Source: Rhodobacter sp.
GTDB lineage: Bacteria; Pseudomonadota; Alphaproteobacteria; Rhodobacterales; Rhodobacteraceae
Assembly: GCA_030065095.1 (NCBI GenBank)
Contig: JASJDP010000040.1
Location: 1-41,273 of the forward strand
Direction: 5' to 3'
DNA: 41,273 bases
Made by a program: the position numbers and the translations under genes. The notes beneath the pieces are model-generated. The model was given only the letters and a program-made list of their open reading frames with translations, did not search any database and was not told where the DNA came from. Shown here piece after piece: positions 23,676 through 32,184 of the stretch. Each line of letters starts with the position of its first letter. Within the stretch, counting starts at the first letter, position 1.

Positions 23676-25052
23676 TGGTTGCCGCCCTGGATGCAAGAAG
23701 TTTCTTTCTTTCAGGGAGGGTGATCGAGCGCGGTCTTCTGTCAGGCCTCAATGTGCGGCGTTTTTCGAGGCCGCGGGCCGGTATGGTGATCAGCAGGTTG
23801 GGTCCAAATCTCTCAAGCGAGCTCGCAGCTCTGAGCCCAAAACTGGTTTTCCTAATCCAGATCTGTTCGATCAGGTCGCCCATTCAGGTCATCGTCTTCT
23901 CGCCCCCAATTTCCGACCTCAGATTGCGCCGCCTATCAATTTTCAGGCGGTCACAATCGTCGCCGGATCCCGGTAATCTTCTTCCTTCGTCAGGACGGCC
24001 CAAATGCTCCGCGCCATCTTGTTCGCCAGTGCGATCGCGACAAGCATCCTAGGCTTTCGGTTTAACATTCGATCCAGCCAAGAGCCGTCCTGGATAGATT
24101 TTCGGCCCATCCATGCAATGCGTGTCATTGCGCCAATGATAAGTAGGCGGCGTATGTCGACCTGACCTTCCTTGGACACCTTGCCGAGACGCGCCTTACC
24201 TCCCGTTGAATGCTGCTTGGGCACGAGTCCAAGCCAGGCGGCAAAGTTTCGCCCGCATCGAAAGATATCCATTGGCGGCGCGAAGGCTTCAATCGCCATG
24301 GCGGTGAGCGGGCCAACGCCCGGTATCGTCTGAAGCCGTCGGGATATCTCTGACTGCCTCGATAGCATTTTGAGCTTCAGCGTCTTCGCGTTAATCCGGG
24401 CCGTGAGGTCGGAAATTGAAGCGAGCAGTTCTTCGCACTCCTCCCGGACCAAAGGAAGCAAGCCATTGTCGGTCTGTTGAAGGAACTCCGCGACCTTTTT
24501 CATTTGATAGGCGCCCTTCGGAAATATTTGGCCCTGTTCGTAAAGAACGGATCGAAGCGCATTGATCTGTTCGGTTCGCTGCCGGACCAGACGGTCTCGC
24601 GCACGAAACAGAACGCCTCGAGCGATTTGCTCATTGCTTTTGGGCTCGACGAACCTCATCTCAGGACGCTGCGCTGCGATGACAATTGCCTCGGCATCAG
24701 CCGCGTCATTCTTCTGCCGTTTGACGAACGGCTTAACATATTGTGGGGCGATCAACTTTGCCTGGTGTCCAAGCTCCTGAACCTCATGCGCCCAATAGTG
24801 GGCGCCGCCACAGGCTTCAAACACGACAATACAAGCCGGCCGCTCCGTCATGAACTTCCGGAATTGAGGCCGAGATAGCTTCTTCCGAAATTTGACCTCA
24901 CCTGTCAGCGAAGCGCCATGGAGCTGAAAGACATTCTTTGCCAAGTCAACACCGATCATTGTATCAATCATTCTGCCGTCCTCTCTGTATCGTGGCCGTC
25001 TACGACCACTCATTTGGCACATTGCGATGCCGTCTGGGGAGGGCGGCAACCA
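23676..25052 (-). mobile_element. IS110 family (IS1111-like) insertion sequence
   Basis: Perfect 13-bp inverted repeats, TGGTTGCCGCCCT at 23676-23688 and AGGGCGGCAACCA at 25040-25052, bracket a DEDD-type transposase. IS1111-group elements carry such subterminal repeats a few bases inside the true ends. About 250 noncoding bases lie beyond the transposase stop, which is where IS110 elements encode their bridge RNA. The true tips are a few bases outside. Confidence 0.8.
23943..24971 (-). CDS. IS110 family transposase
   Basis: A 342-aa intact DEDD transposase from ATG 24971 (MIDTMIGVDLAKN). A longer frame to 25058 reads into the element end. The N-terminal RuvC-like domain has GVDLAKNVFQLHG and the KNDAADAEAIVIA aspartate motif. 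The C-terminal Tnp_20 domain has TIPGVGPLTAMAIEAF and the serine motif KQHSTGGKARLG. The protein and IR show no break, so this copy may still be mobile. Confidence 0.95.
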   Translation of the reverse strand: MIDTMIGVDLAKNVFQLHGASLTGEVKFRKKLSRPQFRKFMTERPACIVVFEACGGAHYWAHEVQELGHQAKLIAPQYVKPFVKRQKNDAADAEAIVIAAQRPEMRFVEPKSNEQIARGVLFRARDRLVRQRTEQINALRSVLYEQGQIFPKGAYQMKKVAEFLQQTDNGLLPLVREECEELLASISDLTARINAKTLKLKMLSRQSEISRRLQTIPGVGPLTAMAIEAFAPPMDIFRCGRNFAAWLGLVPKQHSTGGKARLGKVSKEGQVDIRRLLIIGAMTRIAWMGRKSIQDGSWLDRMLNRKPRMLVAIALANKMARSIWAVLTKEEDYRDPATIVTA

Positions 25053-25253
25053 TCCCATCTCTCAACCGCCATCGACTGGCCTCGGTCAACCCGGGAGGGA
25101 TCTGTGTTCTGCCAGGAAACGAAACCTCGAAAGGTCGTCGGCACGGCGCGCGCCCCGTGCGCGACCCTGCGTGTTGGCACGATCTGACTGAGATCAATGA
25201 GCGAAATCTCATCAAGATATTATATGCATGACTGAACAGTGGCGGGGCTCACG

Positions 25254-26498
25254 ATGCGGAAGACCTCCGATGACATATCCGAGACGCTGGGGTTGAATTC
25301 CAGCCGCAACGGGCGCCGGCTCTGGATCGCGGCGGCGGCGGTCGCGGCGATCGCAGGTGCGGGCATTTGGTATTTCGTTCAAACCACCGGGCCGGCGGAT
25401 GCCGTCCAATATGTGACAACCAAGGCGGCGCGCGGTGATTTTTCCGTCACCGTGACAGCGACCGGGACGGTGGAGCCCACCAATCTGGTGGAGATTTCCA
25501 GTGAGTTGTCGGGAACGCTGGAAAGCGTCGAGGTGGATTTCAACGACACCGTCGAGGTCGGGACCGTGCTGGCCCAGCTCGACACCACCAAGCTCGAAGC
25601 GCAGGTTCAAGTCGCCAAGGCCTCGCTGGAATCCGCGATTGCGCGGGTGGCGATGGCCAAGGCCTCGCTCGACGATGCGCGGGAAAAGTACGAATCCGCA
25701 CGCGACCTGGACGCGCGCGGCGTGACCCCGCATCAGGCCTTCCTCACCCAACGGGCCAACTTCGTGCGGGCCCAGGCCGAGCTGCAGTCGGCGGAGGCCG
25801 ACCAGTCATTGGCGGAGGCAAATCTGGATCTCTACAGCGCCGATCTGGAACGGGCCTGCATCTGCTCACCGATTAAGGGCGTGGTGCTGGACCGGTCGGT
25901 CGATCCCGGGCAGATCGTCGCGGCGTCGCTCTCGGCGCCCGTCTTGTTCACGGTGGCCGAGGATCTGGCGCAGATGGAACTGCAGGTGAATATCGACGAA
26001 GCCGACATCGGGCGGATCGCCGTCGGCAACAGGGCGACATTCACGGTGGACGCCTACGATCTTCGCCGCTTCCCGGCCGAAATATCCGAGGTCCGCTTTG
26101 CGCCGGAAACCATCGATGGGGTCGTCACCTACAAAGCGATTCTGACCATCGACAACTCGGCAATGCTGCTGCGGCCCGGCATGACCGCGACCGCCGATAT
26201 CACCGTCGCCGAGATCAGCGACGCACTGATCGTTCCGAACGCCGCGCTGCGCTTTGCGCCGCCGCGTGAGGCTGACCCGGACGTGGAGGACGAACGCAGC
26301 GGGCTGCTTGGCATGCTGATCCCGTCGCGTCCCGACGAAGCCGCAACCGGCGACGACAAGACGCTGTGGGTCCTCAAGGATGGTGTGGCGCAAGAGATCG
26401 CTGTGCGCGCCGGAGACAGCGACGGGCGCGTCACGGAACTTCTCGGCGGCGCTCTTACCGAGGGCGATTTTGTGATCATCGACCAGACCAATGAATGA
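25254..26498 (+). CDS. macA: MacA-like periplasmic adaptor (membrane fusion protein)
   Basis: A 414-aa HlyD/MacA-family adaptor. ATG 25254 is preceded by GGCGGGG. GTG 25239 is a less supported alternative. An N-terminal anchor (LWIAAAAVAAIAGAGIWYFV) is followed by lipoyl-type strands (GTVEPTNLVEISSELSGTLESV; SPIKGVVLDRSVDPGQIVA), a coiled-coil hairpin at about 110-190, and beta-barrel and membrane-proximal domains (VDEADIG-like NIDEADIGRIAVGN, LRPGMTATADITVAE). It would link the MacB-type ABC transporter encoded next to an outer-membrane channel that is not in the window. Its stop overlaps the ATPase start by 8 bases, so the three genes form one operon. Confidence 0.9.
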   Translation: MRKTSDDISETLGLNSSRNGRRLWIAAAAVAAIAGAGIWYFVQTTGPADAVQYVTTKAARGDFSVTVTATGTVEPTNLVEISSELSGTLESVEVDFNDTVEVGTVLAQLDTTKLEAQVQVAKASLESAIARVAMAKASLDDAREKYESARDLDARGVTPHQAFLTQRANFVRAQAELQSAEADQSLAEANLDLYSADLERACICSPIKGVVLDRSVDPGQIVAASLSAPVLFTVAEDLAQMELQVNIDEADIGRIAVGNRATFTVDAYDLRRFPAEISEVRFAPETIDGVVTYKAILTIDNSAMLLRPGMTATADITVAEISDALIVPNAALRFAPPREADPDVEDERSGLLGMLIPSRPDEAATGDDKTLWVLKDGVAQEIAVRAGDSDGRVTELLGGALTEGDFVIIDQTNE

Positions 26499-27195
26499 GA
26501 TCCCTCAGATCGAGCTCACCGGGATCACCAGGGTCTATGGCAAGGGCGAAATTGCGGTACGGGCGCTGGACGGCATCGACCTGACGGTCGCGGCGGGGGA
26601 GTTCATCGCGATCATGGGGCCCAGCGGCTCGGGCAAATCGACGGCCATGAACGTCATCGGCTGCCTCGATTCTCCCACCAGTGGGCATTACCGTTTCAAC
26701 GGGGTTGAAGTCGGCCGGCTCAGTCAGGACCAGCGCGCGCTGCTGCGCCGACACTACCTGGGCTTTGTCTTCCAAGGTTACAACTTGCTGCCCCGTGCCA
26801 GCGCGCTGCACAATGTGGAATTACCGCTGATCTACAAAGGGCTGGGCCGGGCCGAACGGCATAATGCGGCGCACGAGGCGTTGCGCAAGGTCGGACTTGA
26901 CAATCGCGCGCATCACGATCCAAGCGAGCTTTCTGGTGGGCAACAACAGCGTGTTGCCATCGCTCGGGCGCTGGTCGGCAGCCCGCAGGTGATGCTGGCC
27001 GACGAACCGACCGGGAACCTCGACACCAAGCGATCCATCGAAATCATGGAAGTGTTGCAGGACCTGAACCGCAGCGACGGCCTGACCATCGTGATGGTCA
27101 CGCATGAAGAAGACATGGCCGAATACGCCCAGCGGCGGATCTGGATGGTGGACGGCCGGATCGAACGCGACGAACGCACGCGAAAGGCGGCCTGA
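26491..27195 (+). CDS. MacB-type ABC transporter ATPase
   Basis: A 234-aa nucleotide-binding subunit of the LolD/MacB class. Walker A is GPSGSGKST, the Q-loop is GFVFQGYNLLPR, the signature LSGGQQQRVAIARAL and Walker B VMLADEPTGNLD are all present, with the H-loop in VMVTHE. MacB itself is a fusion of ATPase and permease. Here the two are separate genes, as in LolDC or the many MacB-like exporters of alphaproteobacteria. It powers export of an unknown substrate such as a peptide, lipid or drug. Confidence 0.93.
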   Translation: MNEIPQIELTGITRVYGKGEIAVRALDGIDLTVAAGEFIAIMGPSGSGKSTAMNVIGCLDSPTSGHYRFNGVEVGRLSQDQRALLRRHYLGFVFQGYNLLPRASALHNVELPLIYKGLGRAERHNAAHEALRKVGLDNRAHHDPSELSGGQQQRVAIARALVGSPQVMLADEPTGNLDTKRSIEIMEVLQDLNRSDGLTIVMVTHEEDMAEYAQRRIWMVDGRIERDERTRKAA

Positions 27196-27197
27196 CG

Positions 27198-28409
27198 ATG
27201 CTGTGGGAAACCTTCCGGTTGGCGATCCAGGCGATCTTCCGGAACGCGATGCGGTCGTTCCTGACCGTCCTCGGGATCGTCATCGGTGTCGCGGCGGTGA
27301 TTTCCATGGTCACTGTCGGGCAAGGTTCGACCCAGCAGGTCACGGCAGATGTGGAAAAACTCGGCACCAATGTCGTTATGGTGCTGCCTGGTCAGGACAC
27401 GATGCAGGGCGGTCCGGGCGGCACGGCGGATCCGATGTTTACACTTCGCATCAACGATGCCGTCGAAGACCAGATCGCGAGTGTGGCGCTTTCGGCGCCG
27501 ATCAGTCAGAGCCGGGCGCGGGTGATCTTCGGCAACGAGAACCGCCGCACAGATATCGTCGGCACCGACAACCGCTATTTCGAGGCCGCGCGGTGGGACC
27601 TGAACCGCGGCCGGTTCTTTGAGCTGTCCGAGCTTCAGTCGGGCAAGGCGGTCTGCGTCATCGGAGAGACCGTCCGCGAAAGCCTGTTCGGGTTTGCCGA
27701 CCCGGTGGGCGAGACGGTCCGGATAAAGACGCTGTCCTGCGAGGTCGTGGGCCTGCTCAAGTCCAAGGGCGCCTCGACCTTCGGCAGCGATCAGGACGAT
27801 TTCGTGATCCTGCCGATCAAGACGTTCCACCGCCGGATCGCGGGCAACACCGATGTCTCGACCCTGTTCGTATCTGTCCGCGACGGTGCGTCGATCGAAA
27901 GGACGATGGAGGAAATTACCGCGCTGATGCGCGACCTGCGCCGGATTGGCCGCGGCGAGGAGGATGACTTCGAAGTGGTGGACATGGAGCAGTTTGCCAC
28001 CATGCTGTCGGGCATCACAGATATCCTGACCGGGCTGTTGTCGGCAGTGGCCGCCGTGAGCCTGTTGGTCGGCGGTATCGGGATCATGAACATCATGCTG
28101 GTCTCGGTCACAGAACGGACCCGAGAGATCGGTATCCGGCTGGCAATCGGGGCCCAAGCGCGGCAGGTTCTGCTGCAGTTTCTCGTCGAGGCGATTGTGC
28201 TTTCCCTGATTGGCGGGCTGATCGGGATTGCGCTTGGACTTGCACTGGCGGTGCTCGGTGCAAATTGGCTGTCGATCCCGTTCACACCTGATCCAGGCAT
28301 CATCATGCTGGCCTTTGGTTTCTCGGCGCTTGTCGGGGTCGTCTTCGGTTTTTTTCCGGCGCGTCGCGCAGCGCGGCTCGATCCCATCGAGGCCTTGCGC
28401 CATGAATGA
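27198..28409 (+). CDS. MacB-like FtsX-family ABC permease
   Basis: A 403-aa permease starting 2 bases after the ATPase stop. TM1 is at LTVLGIVIGVAAVISMVTVGQG, a large periplasmic MacB_PCD domain spans about 45-260, and three further helices lie in the FtsX domain (LLSAVAAVSLLVGGIGIMNIMLVSV; LSLIGGLIGIALGLALAVL; MLAFGFSALVGVVFGFFPARRAARLDPIEALRHE). The final RLDPIEALRHE motif is the hallmark of MacB-type permeases. Together with the adaptor and ATPase it forms a mechanotransmission exporter that pushes periplasmic substrates out. Confidence 0.93.
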   Translation: MLWETFRLAIQAIFRNAMRSFLTVLGIVIGVAAVISMVTVGQGSTQQVTADVEKLGTNVVMVLPGQDTMQGGPGGTADPMFTLRINDAVEDQIASVALSAPISQSRARVIFGNENRRTDIVGTDNRYFEAARWDLNRGRFFELSELQSGKAVCVIGETVRESLFGFADPVGETVRIKTLSCEVVGLLKSKGASTFGSDQDDFVILPIKTFHRRIAGNTDVSTLFVSVRDGASIERTMEEITALMRDLRRIGRGEEDDFEVVDMEQFATMLSGITDILTGLLSAVAAVSLLVGGIGIMNIMLVSVTERTREIGIRLAIGAQARQVLLQFLVEAIVLSLIGGLIGIALGLALAVLGANWLSIPFTPDPGIIMLAFGFSALVGVVFGFFPARRAARLDPIEALRHE

Positions 28410-28873
28410 AGGCGGCAGACCTGGTATGGACTGGCGCGAACACACGCCGCACAGGCGGCATCATTGATCAAAAGGAGCGGAGCTTCACCAAAGCAGATGT
28501 CCGTTCGGCTCGCAACATTCCCGGCAGTGCAGTGACCAGGTCGCGGACTTACCAGACTTTGCCGGAATGGCGGTTTTCGGCCGGGTAGCCGCAAAGCGCG
28601 ACTGTCGCGCGACTCACTCTGCATTTTCAGATCAGCATCATATGCCGTCCGGACATTGCGTATGGAATGCTGGTCAATGACAGACAAACAGACAGGGAAT
28701 CGGCCAGGTTTTCCCGCCCGCGTTGACGGGTTCGCTCAATAACGCAGGTTAAGGATTTTCATTTTTTTGGAACGCACAACAAAAAGGAGAACAAGAAGGT
28801 CAGCACCTCCACCTGAGTTGTAGTTGACGGGCGGTGGGGTGCTGGCCTGCCCTGGGTGGCTAGGAGGGAAGAC
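28410..28873. other. 464-bp gap, probable promoter region of the repeat protein
   Basis: No credible gene. It drops to AT-rich sequence around 28745-28800 (TTTCATTTTTTTGG), as expected for a promoter of the downstream gene. A small CGCGAC/GTCGCG hairpin near 28599 has no clear role. Confidence 0.35.
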
Positions 28874-30226
28874 ATGGCGTTATTGCAGAGTAACTTTGGC
28901 ACGAAAGGCAACTTCGAGGCGGTTGTCAAAGAGGGGGGGCAGCTCGTTCACTACTGGCGAGACAACGATGATCGCGGAGTTTTCCCTTGGTACCGATCGG
29001 TGGCATTTGCCAGTGACGCGGATTCGGAGCCCGCCTTCCTTCAAGGTAATTTCGGGATAAGGGGAAATTTCGAGGTTGTGGCGCGCGAAGGCAGCAAGCT
29101 TCGTCACTACTGGCGCAATAACGACGCGCCGGGTTTCCCGTGGCATAAAGGCGCCCTCTTTGGCGGCAACGTTTCTTCGGCACCGGCACTGATACAAAGC
29201 AACTACGGCGCTACAGGCAACTTCGAGATTGTGGTGCGCGAAGGCAGCAAGCTTCGTCACTATTGGCGCAATAACGACGCGCCGGGTTTCCCATGGCACA
29301 AGGGCGCCCTCTTTGGCGACAACGTTTCTTCGGCACCCGCACTGCTACAAAGCAATTACGGCTATATAGGCAATTTTGAACTCGTCGTGCGCGAGGGCAG
29401 CAAACTCCGTCACTACTGGCGCAACAACGACGCACCTGGCTACCCGTGGAACAAGGGAGAGCTCTTTGGCTCTGGTGTCAGTTCGGCGCCTGCGTTGATC
29501 CAGAGCAACTTCGGCCATTACGGCAACTTCGAAGTCATGGTTCGCGAGGGCGACAAGTTACGTCACTACTGGCGCGACAACCAAGCAACTGGTTACCCAT
29601 GGCATCAGAGCGCCCTCTGTAGCGACCACATCAATTCCGATCCATCCCTGATCCAAGGTAACTTCGGTCGGAAGGGGAACTTCGAACTTCTGGTGATGCG
29701 CGGCGATTGCCTCACCCACTTTTGGCGTGACAATCAGGCGACCGGCTATCCCTGGCACGAGGTGTACTTTCATTCGGTGCCGCCCATCGGTGCTCCGCCA
29801 ACTGCGCAACAACGCAACAAGTTTGTCGGAGCGTTTCCCAACCTTCGCAACTTCCATGTAACTGCTCCGAGTTCCGGTCAGTACAACTGCATCTCTTGGA
29901 GCGTCGGAGTTACGACAGATTGGCTCTGGCCCGGTTATACCGTGGCTGATTTCGATGCATTCTACGCCTCCTACGGATGGACACCGACGTCGAATGGCAC
30001 GCGCGAATTCAAGAAACGCAAGGTGGCATTATGGGCCATGAACGGTGATCCGAATGATTGTACGCATGGCTCGCGAGAAACCATTGACTGCGACTGGCAC
30101 GAAAGCAAGTGCGGTGGTTGGGAGCGAATTGTCCACGACAAGCGCCAGATGGAGGATGGGGCCTACGGGGTTATCATCAAATATTACCAGAAGGCCGATC
30201 CCAGCGCCAATTTGGATCTGGCTTAG
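28874..30226 (+). CDS. six-repeat propeller-like protein with a Cys/His C-terminal domain
   Basis: A 450-aa protein. ATG 28874 follows AGGAGGGAAGAC. Residues about 3-308 are six tandem ~51-aa repeats of the form ALIQSNYGATGNFEIVVREG followed by KLRHYWRNNDAPGFPWHKGA, a pattern seen in lectin-like beta-propellers. Repeats 2-4 are nearly identical even at DNA level, which implies recent duplication. Residues 310-450 are a different domain with YNCISWSVGVTTDWLWPGYT, then CTHGSRETIDCDWHESKCGG and ERIVHD. The Cys-Trp, His-x3-Arg and late His spacing resembles a DUF7689-like papain-fold family, where a Cys-His pair could be catalytic. No signal peptide is visible. A small gene follows at 43 bp, as in toxin-immunity pairs. 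Confidence 0.8.
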   Translation: MALLQSNFGTKGNFEAVVKEGGQLVHYWRDNDDRGVFPWYRSVAFASDADSEPAFLQGNFGIRGNFEVVAREGSKLRHYWRNNDAPGFPWHKGALFGGNVSSAPALIQSNYGATGNFEIVVREGSKLRHYWRNNDAPGFPWHKGALFGDNVSSAPALLQSNYGYIGNFELVVREGSKLRHYWRNNDAPGYPWNKGELFGSGVSSAPALIQSNFGHYGNFEVMVREGDKLRHYWRDNQATGYPWHQSALCSDHINSDPSLIQGNFGRKGNFELLVMRGDCLTHFWRDNQATGYPWHEVYFHSVPPIGAPPTAQQRNKFVGAFPNLRNFHVTAPSSGQYNCISWSVGVTTDWLWPGYTVADFDAFYASYGWTPTSNGTREFKKRKVALWAMNGDPNDCTHGSRETIDCDWHESKCGGWERIVHDKRQMEDGAYGVIIKYYQKADPSANLDLA

Positions 30227-30268
30227 CCGATGCGCATGCCAGCGCGTACGATCAAGGAGAAATGAATC

Positions 30269-30631
30269 ATGGCGGGACCGACGGATGTGCGAGAGGAATT
30301 CGATAGGCTATTTGCGGAATGGGAGGAGCGCATCAGGGATCCGAAGATCCAGGCAAGTTCAAGGCCGAAGGATTATGTGGAGGTTGAACAGTATCGGGCG
30401 ATCGTGGACTTAGGCAAAGATGCGCTGCCGCTTGTCCTCGAAAAGATCGCGGATGGCGTGTTTTTGATGAATCAGGCTGCCCTGGAGATATCCGGTATGG
30501 ATGAGGAAGAGATTGTGGCGCGAGAACGCAAACTTCCTCAAAAAGATCGAACGGGCTTTGCTGCCGAAGACATCCCCCGGTTTCTGAGTGAGCAGCAGAA
30601 GTCGGAACTGATCATCAGGCATCTCAAATAA
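30269..30631 (+). CDS. 120-aa hypothetical protein, partner of the repeat protein
   Basis: A soluble acidic protein with AAGGAG well placed before ATG 30269. It is almost all helix (DVREEFDRLFAEWEERIRDP; VLEKIADGVFLMNQAALEI). It is probably co-transcribed with the repeat protein 43 bp upstream. Small acidic proteins next to a Cys-His domain protein often are immunity proteins or scaffolds. I do not recognise the family and this role is only a suggestion. Confidence 0.7.
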   Translation: MAGPTDVREEFDRLFAEWEERIRDPKIQASSRPKDYVEVEQYRAIVDLGKDALPLVLEKIADGVFLMNQAALEISGMDEEEIVARERKLPQKDRTGFAAEDIPRFLSEQQKSELIIRHLK

Positions 30632-31005
30632 CTTTGAATACAGGTCTGGTACTTTCCGCCATTCAGGGAGACAAGCTTAGGTGGACGACTCACGGAACAT
30701 CGCCTGGTTGTGCGGTGAAGGCGTGCGATTGTTCTGAATTCTGCTCGCTCTCCGAAGAGATCGAACACTGAAGCAGCTCTCTGTTTGCGGGAGCGTCAAG
30801 CGCGGGTTTCTCAGTCATTCGGGGTCGCGGTTCTCTACGAAGTCGGTTTTGCCGCTTCCTGATGGCGTCCGGGAGCTGATCGGCCAAAATGTCATTCGCG
30901 AAGTGAGCGCGTGCTCCTCCAGCAGCTTATGACTGGCTTGATCCGCCTCCGTCCCGAAGGACGTCGAGCCCGCCCAGGCCCTCCTAGGCAGGAATGGGTT
31001 TGAGC
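30632..31005. other. 374-bp spacer including IS110 noncoding end
   Basis: No gene is recognisable. The right part, next to the transposase stop at 31006, probably belongs to the IS110 element (its long noncoding end). I could not find its outer boundary. Confidence 0.3.
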
Positions 31006-32046
31006 TTAGGCGACGGCCTCCCTCGTTGGTTCAAAGACAGTACCGTCGCGCCAGATGCACATCATGACGACGGCAAGCTTGCGGGACGCGGCAACCGCGG
31101 CTTTCTTGAAGCCTTTTCGCTCCTGCAGGCGCGTAGCCCAGGTCCGCAACGGCGATGGTTTTCTGACTTGCGTGATCAAAGTGGTCGCCGCTGAGTAAAG
31201 TAACCTACGTAGATCCCGGTCGCCGCATTTTGAGATGCGTCCTGACCAATCCATGTCGCCTGATTGGTGCCGCCTAGGTGTGAGCCCGAGAAAGGCGCCG
31301 ACATCCTTTGCCCGTTGGAACCGTCCTGCATCGTCCAGGGTCGCGATGAACGACAAGGCGACGACTGGTCCAACCCCTGGGACGGTCATCAAACGACGCG
31401 CCAAACCGCTTTCACGGGCAATCGCCTTTAACTCATCATCCATGGCTTCAGTTGCCGCGCACACGGCCTTATGGATCGGGTTGAACATGTCGGCCATAAC
31501 GCTGATCGCCAGATCGGTCTGGCCTGCTTTGGCAAGTTGATCGCGGAACCGCTGCCGCATGTTGGTCCGGCCCACTGACCCCATACAAATCCCAAAGACC
31601 TTGAGCACGCCGCGGACATGGGCCTCCAAATCTTTACGTATCCGGATCAGGCGCTCTCGGGTCCCGATCAGCACGCGCACGCGCTCCGACGCCTCGCTTC
31701 GGATGTGCACTCGGCTGAACCAACCGGTCCGTGCGAGATGCGCCAGACCCTCGGCGTCGCCTGGGTCGGACTTGTTGATCCGCCCGGACAGCGCCTTGTG
31801 CGCCAATCGCGCGTCAATGCAGATGACCGGCAGGCCGCGCTTCTCCAACTCGCGGGTCAGCCAAATGGCCAAGATACCGCTCTCATGGACAACTCGATCT
31901 GGATCGCAGGCGTGCTCTTCAATGAACGCGGCGATCTCATCGGGGTCCGACGTGGTCTCCCCTCGGGCGAGCACCGCTCCACTAGCGTCCACCACGCAGA
32001 TCGAAACGGATTTGACGGACACGTCGAGGCCAACATAATGCGACAA
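31006..32046 (-). CDS. IS110 family transposase
   Basis: A 346-aa intact transposase. N-terminal DEDD domain: HYVGLDVSVKSVSICVVD, with KSDPGDAEGLAHLA as the Asp motif. C-terminal domain: TVPGVGPVVALSFIATL and the serine motif RRHQSGDMDWSGR. It differs clearly from the other two IS110-family copies in the window, so it arrived independently. Lying head-to-head with the next element, only about 215 bp separate their start codons. Confidence 0.95.
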   Translation of the reverse strand: MSHYVGLDVSVKSVSICVVDASGAVLARGETTSDPDEIAAFIEEHACDPDRVVHESGILAIWLTRELEKRGLPVICIDARLAHKALSGRINKSDPGDAEGLAHLARTGWFSRVHIRSEASERVRVLIGTRERLIRIRKDLEAHVRGVLKVFGICMGSVGRTNMRQRFRDQLAKAGQTDLAISVMADMFNPIHKAVCAATEAMDDELKAIARESGLARRLMTVPGVGPVVALSFIATLDDAGRFQRAKDVGAFLGLTPRRHQSGDMDWSGRISKCGDRDLRRLLYSAATTLITQVRKPSPLRTWATRLQERKGFKKAAVAASRKLAVVMMCIWRDGTVFEPTREAVA

Positions 32047-32117
32047 GGTCGTTCTCCTTCACGGCTGGTTTTGTGAGGCCGAGTTTATCGGACCTCGTTC
32101 GCCTCAGGAGAACGACC
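32047..32117. repeat. 12-bp inverted repeat at the IS110 5-prime end
   Basis: GGTCGTTCTCCT at 32047-32058 and AGGAGAACGACC at 32106-32117 form a perfect dyad around 47 bases just before the transposase start at 32046. It probably belongs to the upstream end of the IS110 element and may form the promoter or an RNA stem in the circular intermediate. Confidence 0.5.
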
Positions 32118-32184
32118 GCCGCAAACACACCATGTCATTCGCTGCGTCGCGCCCAGTGAACTCATTGGGCTCTAAGCGGATGAG

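Noticed and set aside
28874-30226. Assignment of the repeat protein to a specific fucose-binding lectin family
   Set aside because: Repeat length and Trp/Tyr pattern are only generally propeller-like. The sequence alone does not fix the glycan or family.
31204-31210. CTACGTA inside the IS110 transposase
   Set aside because: It lies within coding sequence, has no second half-site at 6-bp spacing and belongs to a mobile element.
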